From contig CM043958.1 of assembly GCA_014529385.2 (NCBI GenBank), forward strand, positions 148,961,293 to 149,025,292: a stretch of 64,000 bases of DNA. Reading direction: 5' to 3'. A model generated the notes under the pieces. That model saw nothing but the letters and a program-made list of their open reading frames with translations, made no database searches and was not told where the DNA came from. Position numbers and translations under genes: made by a program. Source of the DNA: Adiantum capillus-veneris (Eukaryota; Streptophyta; Polypodiopsida; Polypodiales; Pteridaceae). How positions within the stretch are numbered: position 1 is the stretch's first letter; every line of letters starts with the position of its first letter. Below are positions 60,498 through 64,000 of this stretch, piece by piece.

Positions 60498-61531
60498 ATG
60501 ATGTCAATACCAGGGCCAGAGCTGAGCAGGAAAACCGGTGTGCAGAGGAGAGAAGATACTAAGAGAGAAAGAAAAAGTAACATTTGCTTTGAAGAAGAGA
60601 TTAAAAGCTACGACTCAGTAACACATGAAATCGATGTGAGGAACGATGAAACTTTATCATCAATGAAAGATGGATTAATAGCACGCGTACCACTAGCAGA
60701 TGGTTCAAGGAGAGTTGCAATTGATTCTGTTGATATTAATATTTTGCAAGATCCAAATGCTCAAATAACAGATTCAATTGTCTATATATGCCTAAAGTAA
60801 GACACATTCACTAGCTTCAACATACTTGGGTTCAAGCTTTATATTAGAGAATAACTTCCGTTTTGTAGTTTGATCAAGAGCCAGCTTCCTGAACAGAGTC
60901 AGTCGTAAATATATATCATGGATCCTCAATTGTCTGTCCTTCACAGAATGAAAAACACGACTCAGGGCACATTAGAGAAGTGGTTTGCCCATTGTCCAAT
61001 GCTACAAGTCACAACAATAATTTTTCCATACGAGAGCAACCACCACTAGAGCCTAGTTTGCATTGAGCTTGACAAGCCATTTGTCTGGACTCTCAACTCA
61101 AATTGAGAAACCCATCCAGAATTAAGATTGTGAGTATTCAAAATTTAACTTTAGATTGATGTGGGATATGGTCTGCATGCAGTGATTGTTTTTATTTACT
61201 TCCAAATTTTCTTGCTTGCAGCTACATAAAAAGACTCTTGCATGCATATGGAAAGCTTTGTGGAAGTTTTGCATTGTACAAGGCGCCCATAAAAGAAGTC
61301 ACATTTCCAAAACAGATAGATGATAACTCGTGTGGATGGAGATGCCTCCTACATGCTGAGTACATATTGCAGAGCTTCTTTGCACTAGAGCCATTCATGT
61401 CATACGTAGGCATTTTGCAAAGCATTACTATAACATGGCGATTGCTGAGTACATACTGCAGAGCTTCTTTGCACTAGAGCCATTCATATCACATGTAGGC
61501 ATTTTGCAAAGCATTACTATAACATGGCGAT
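60498..61531 (+). pseudogene. Ulp1 (C48) SUMO-protease-like domain, three exons
   Basis: The first segment ends with VDINILQDPNAQITDSIVYI, similar to the entry of Ulp1 domains. A GTAAGA donor at 60797 and an AG acceptor at 60867-60868 join in phase to a segment with IIFPYESNHH followed by TAG where Ulp1 has Trp, then SLVCIELDKPFVWTLNSN. A second intron (GTGAGT 61130 to AG 61221) joins in phase to YIKRLLHAYG and FPKQIDDNSCGW. Catalytic His (61044-61046), Gln and Cys (61331-61333) are retained; the Asp of the LDS motif is Asn. Ulp1 proteases process SUMO and are also found in plant MULE and CACTA transposons. A duplication at 61354-61531 disrupts the C-terminus. It lies in a frame shifted by one base relative to the H3-like domain. 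Confidence 0.75.
61354..61531 (+). repeat. 89-bp tandem duplication after the Ulp1 cysteine
   Basis: TGCTGAGTACATATTGCAGA at 61354 recurs at 61443, and the copies match nearly throughout 89 bp. As 89 is not a multiple of three, the second copy is read in another frame. Few differences suggest a recent event. Confidence 0.9.
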
Positions 61532-61579
61532 TGTTGCAATAAAAATCTCTCTCACTTCCTTTTTGGTTCCTTTTTGCAG

Positions 61580-62353
61580 AGTGCATTGGAGAAGTACACA
61601 ATACAGTATTTGCATCGATATCATGCCACTCTTATCAAGCATATGCTTTCTATTTCACATCGTGTAAGTATGGATGTAGAAGACACCCTGTTGGATGACC
61701 ATATTGTAGAGATAGCAATGACTAGTGAGTGACACAAGAAAATGGATCTCCACGAGTCCTCAAATTTTGTAAGATCAATTGAGAAGGGATAGGAGGAAGA
61801 GGAGGTGATAGACCAGTCACACGAAAGTATTGAGGACAAGAATACACATGTAGAGGGAGCGGTTGGGAGGGAAGAGATGTATGATGAGGAGAATGGCAAT
61901 GCGAGCACCAAGGAGCCAGATCATGCACAGGGAGGGGCCAAGGGAGAAATTAATAATGAAAATCCCTTTGCAGATGGAGGGGTTTAGAAGGAAGAAGATA
62001 ATGTAGAGAGGGGGGGATGGGGGGTGATGAAGGTACTCCCAACCTCAAGCAGAGCCCTTCACCATTCCATCGGTAGAGCCTGAACCTCATCAACAGTAAA
62101 AAATGCTTGAGACTTAAATAGAGCATACCACAATAGAAGCTAATTCATCGGCTATGGACCACTCTACGATGGAGACACAAGAGTCTTGGATAGAAAAAGC
62201 ACAAGGAAGTGAGGAGAAAAAGGTTAAGGATGTCAACACTAGATTGGCAAACCTCCACACCAGGCAAACCCAATATGGACCTTTGCTAGACATTGACATG
62301 ATTGTTCCAAAAATAACCAATGTAAAAGAATATGAAAGTCATCCTATTGTCTA
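61580..62353 (+). other. Possible acidic downstream exons of the H3/Ulp1 gene
   Basis: An acceptor-like TTTTTGCAG ends at 61579. The following frame has LEKYTIQYLHRY and VEDTLLDDHIVEI, then stops, then a Glu/Asp/Asn-rich frame (61805-61987) and another (62154-62354). The regular direction and acidic composition suggest a C-terminal tail, but no domain is recognised and the exon borders are not secure. Confidence 0.35.
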
Positions 62354-62639
62354 GCTACTTATTTGTTTTACAAAATGTTTGCAGAGACTAATTATTTTGA
62401 CATCAACGGATTGTTGCAGTTTTGAGAGCCGTATGGTTCAAATGGAGAAACTCTCAACCTACGCAACTTCCAGATAGGCACTCGCAAAGTCATTGTACAA
62501 ATAGGCACCAAGCAATTTTTGCAATTTCTTCTTCCAAGGTTCCGCATTGCAATATGATCTTCTATGTAGCAACAAAACCTCAACCCCCTTGTAATCGTAG
62601 TTGGCAACGTAGCTAAAATTGAGTGTTGGAAATTTAATT

Positions 62640-64000
62640 TTATATATCTCCAACATGCTTCAAGCCTTTTAGCCTTAACATTATCTAGACCCTGGGAAGT
62701 CTCCATACTTACCACAAGTATAACAGTTGAAGTTACAGCTTGTAAAGTCAGCTCTTCCTTGACCTATACCATTAAAATTTTGATATCTACCTCTTCTTGG
62801 CATGTTGTTGGTATTGAATTTTTAATCCATATTCTCTGACATTCCCTCTTGCTTTGTCGGTTCTTGGTTTTTGAATGTTATAAAGGACACATCTTTGCCT
62901 TCGTTGAAATGGTGCATTCTAATTTTGCATTTATTCCACAAATGTGTGAATACTTTATAGTAGTTACATTGGAAACACTCATCAGACCCGTGCTATTTTG
63001 ATTTGAAATTAGTACACTAGGTCTCCACCTTTCTAGCTACAGGTCTCGTCTTTGACATTTTAGATATCTACTTCGATATTGCCTCTATTTTCTTTGGTCC
63101 ACAATCCCTTCTTTTTATTCTTTGATTGGTCCTCTGACTCACTTATTGAAAGAACTGGAATTAGAACTAGACTCCTCAATTGAAGATTTTCTATCACTTG
63201 AATTCCCTCTTCCCTTATGGCCCTTTTCCTTCTTTGCTTGCTGCTCCAATTTCGAAGCTCTTTGTACTTGGTCATTGAATTTCCTGGTTGGTGTTGGTAC
63301 TTGTTGGTCTTTGAGTTTCTTACTTTTGAATCCACTTAGAAACCATGCAAGCATTCTCTTCTCTGAAGGAGGTTGACTCAGTTGGTTGGTTATCTCCTTG
63401 ATCCTTTCCATATAACTTCTAAGCAATAGTTTTCTTCGCTTGATCTTGTCTAGCTCACAAAGGATATCTTCATCCCCACAATTCTCACTATATTCCATCG
63501 AGAAATGCCTTTTTCAACTTGTTGTAGGTCAAAAGTTTGCATGCCGGATAGTTGTAATACCACTTCCTGGCTGCATCCGTTAGAGTTTGTGGTGGAAATT
63601 ATTAGCCCCACTCATCCTCATCATCAATATCCTTCAGGTCAACATATTGTGCAAAGGAATGGATGTGTACATCATTTTCTTTTCTACTACCTTTGAATGT
63701 TGGAAAGTCAATCTTCAGGTCACTGGATATTTCCTTGTGTTTGGATATATTATGATTTGATTCTTGCTCTCTATGTCTTGGATTTTCCTCGTTATCAAAT
63801 TTCTTTGCCCTATGCATGTGTTTGTTGTGATGATTAGTATCATAATCTTATCTATCATTATAATGATCATTCATTTCAATAACAGTATCAAGTTCATCCC
63901 TCTATTTTGGTTTTGCATGTGAAACCCTCTATCATTATAATGATCATTCATTTTAATCATAGTATCAAGTTTGTCCCTCTAATGTGGTTTTTCATGTGAT
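62640..64000 (-). pseudogene. Ty3/gypsy gag, open at window end
   Basis: Reading leftward from the window edge, IDFPTFKGSRKENDVHIHSF (near 63.7 kb) opens a Retrotrans_gag domain. It continues through a WYYNYPACKLLTYNKLKKAF-like stretch in another frame, then CELDKIKRRK and YMERIKEITNQLSQPPSEKRML (63139-63498). Lys/Ser-rich sequence and CCHC-like clusters follow at about 62.96 kb and 62.74 kb (CYTCGKYGD). Several stops and frame changes separate the pieces. Protease and pol are not in the window. The left border with the H3/Ulp1 gene is near 62.6 kb. Confidence 0.7.
63852..64000. repeat. 77-bp direct repeat with ATCATTATAATGAT palindrome
   Basis: CTATCATTATAATGATCATT at 63852 recurs at 63929, and the similarity continues to the window end. 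Each copy holds the 14-bp palindrome ATCATTATAATGAT. More copies may lie beyond the window. Confidence 0.85.

Overview
This window is nuclear DNA of a land plant with a large, repeat-rich genome. The evidence is plant-type Ty1/copia and Ty3/gypsy (chromovirus) retroelements, a CACTA (En/Spm) transposon with a plant-type Tnp protein, initiator-tRNA-Met primer sites, long AG/AC microsatellites and phase-consistent introns in one gene. No ribosomal RNA, tRNA gene, CRISPR array or bacterial-type operon is visible. The species cannot be fixed from the sequence. The gag-pro proteins look more like those I associate with non-flowering plants, but that is only an impression.

Layout. 1-7.0 kb: decayed plus-strand copia with an LTR that appears shared with an upstream copia tail, plus a minus-strand copia 5' end (3.3-3.9 kb). 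7.26-25.87 kb: a likely CACTA transposon (13-bp matching termini, GCGACG subterminal repeats, Tnp pseudogene at 12.4-13.6 kb) filled with other elements: a gag-only gypsy relic (8.1-9.4 kb), a plus-strand gypsy 3' end (11.1 kb), and on the minus strand a chromovirus pol (15.7-19.0 kb) abutting a different gag-protease polyprotein (19.0-23.9 kb) with its own primer site and LTR. 25.9-27.7 kb: minus-strand copia leader and LTR inserted into an older gypsy reverse transcriptase (27.7-28.2 kb). 28.25-42.3 kb: a minus-strand copia carrying two inserts, each marked by a 5-bp duplication. The first is an LTR pair enclosing an opposite-strand gypsy (28.6-34.5 kb). The second is a young non-autonomous copia (35.6-39.5 kb). 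43.7-45.1 kb: unrecognised minus-strand coding sequence. 46.1-59.9 kb: a minus-strand copia (TSD CATGG) split by a truncated plus-strand copia, which itself holds a 6-kb segment with an unknown minus-strand protein and a repeated 20-bp palindrome. 59.97-62.4 kb: a broken gene with a divergent histone H3 fold followed by a Ulp1 (C48) SUMO-protease-like domain. 62.6-64.0 kb: a minus-strand gypsy gag running off the end.

How the parts relate. Almost all coding sequence belongs to mobile elements, nearly all of it broken by stops, frameshifts or lost catalytic residues. Insertion order can be read from target-site duplications: removing two inserts restores an open copia reading frame. Removing the 46-60 kb copia brings the unknown minus-strand gene and the H3/Ulp1 gene to within about 1.1 kb of each other, divergently oriented. 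The H3/Ulp1 locus is the least ordinary feature. The near-identical LTRs of the 35.6-39.5 kb element make it the most recent dated insertion.
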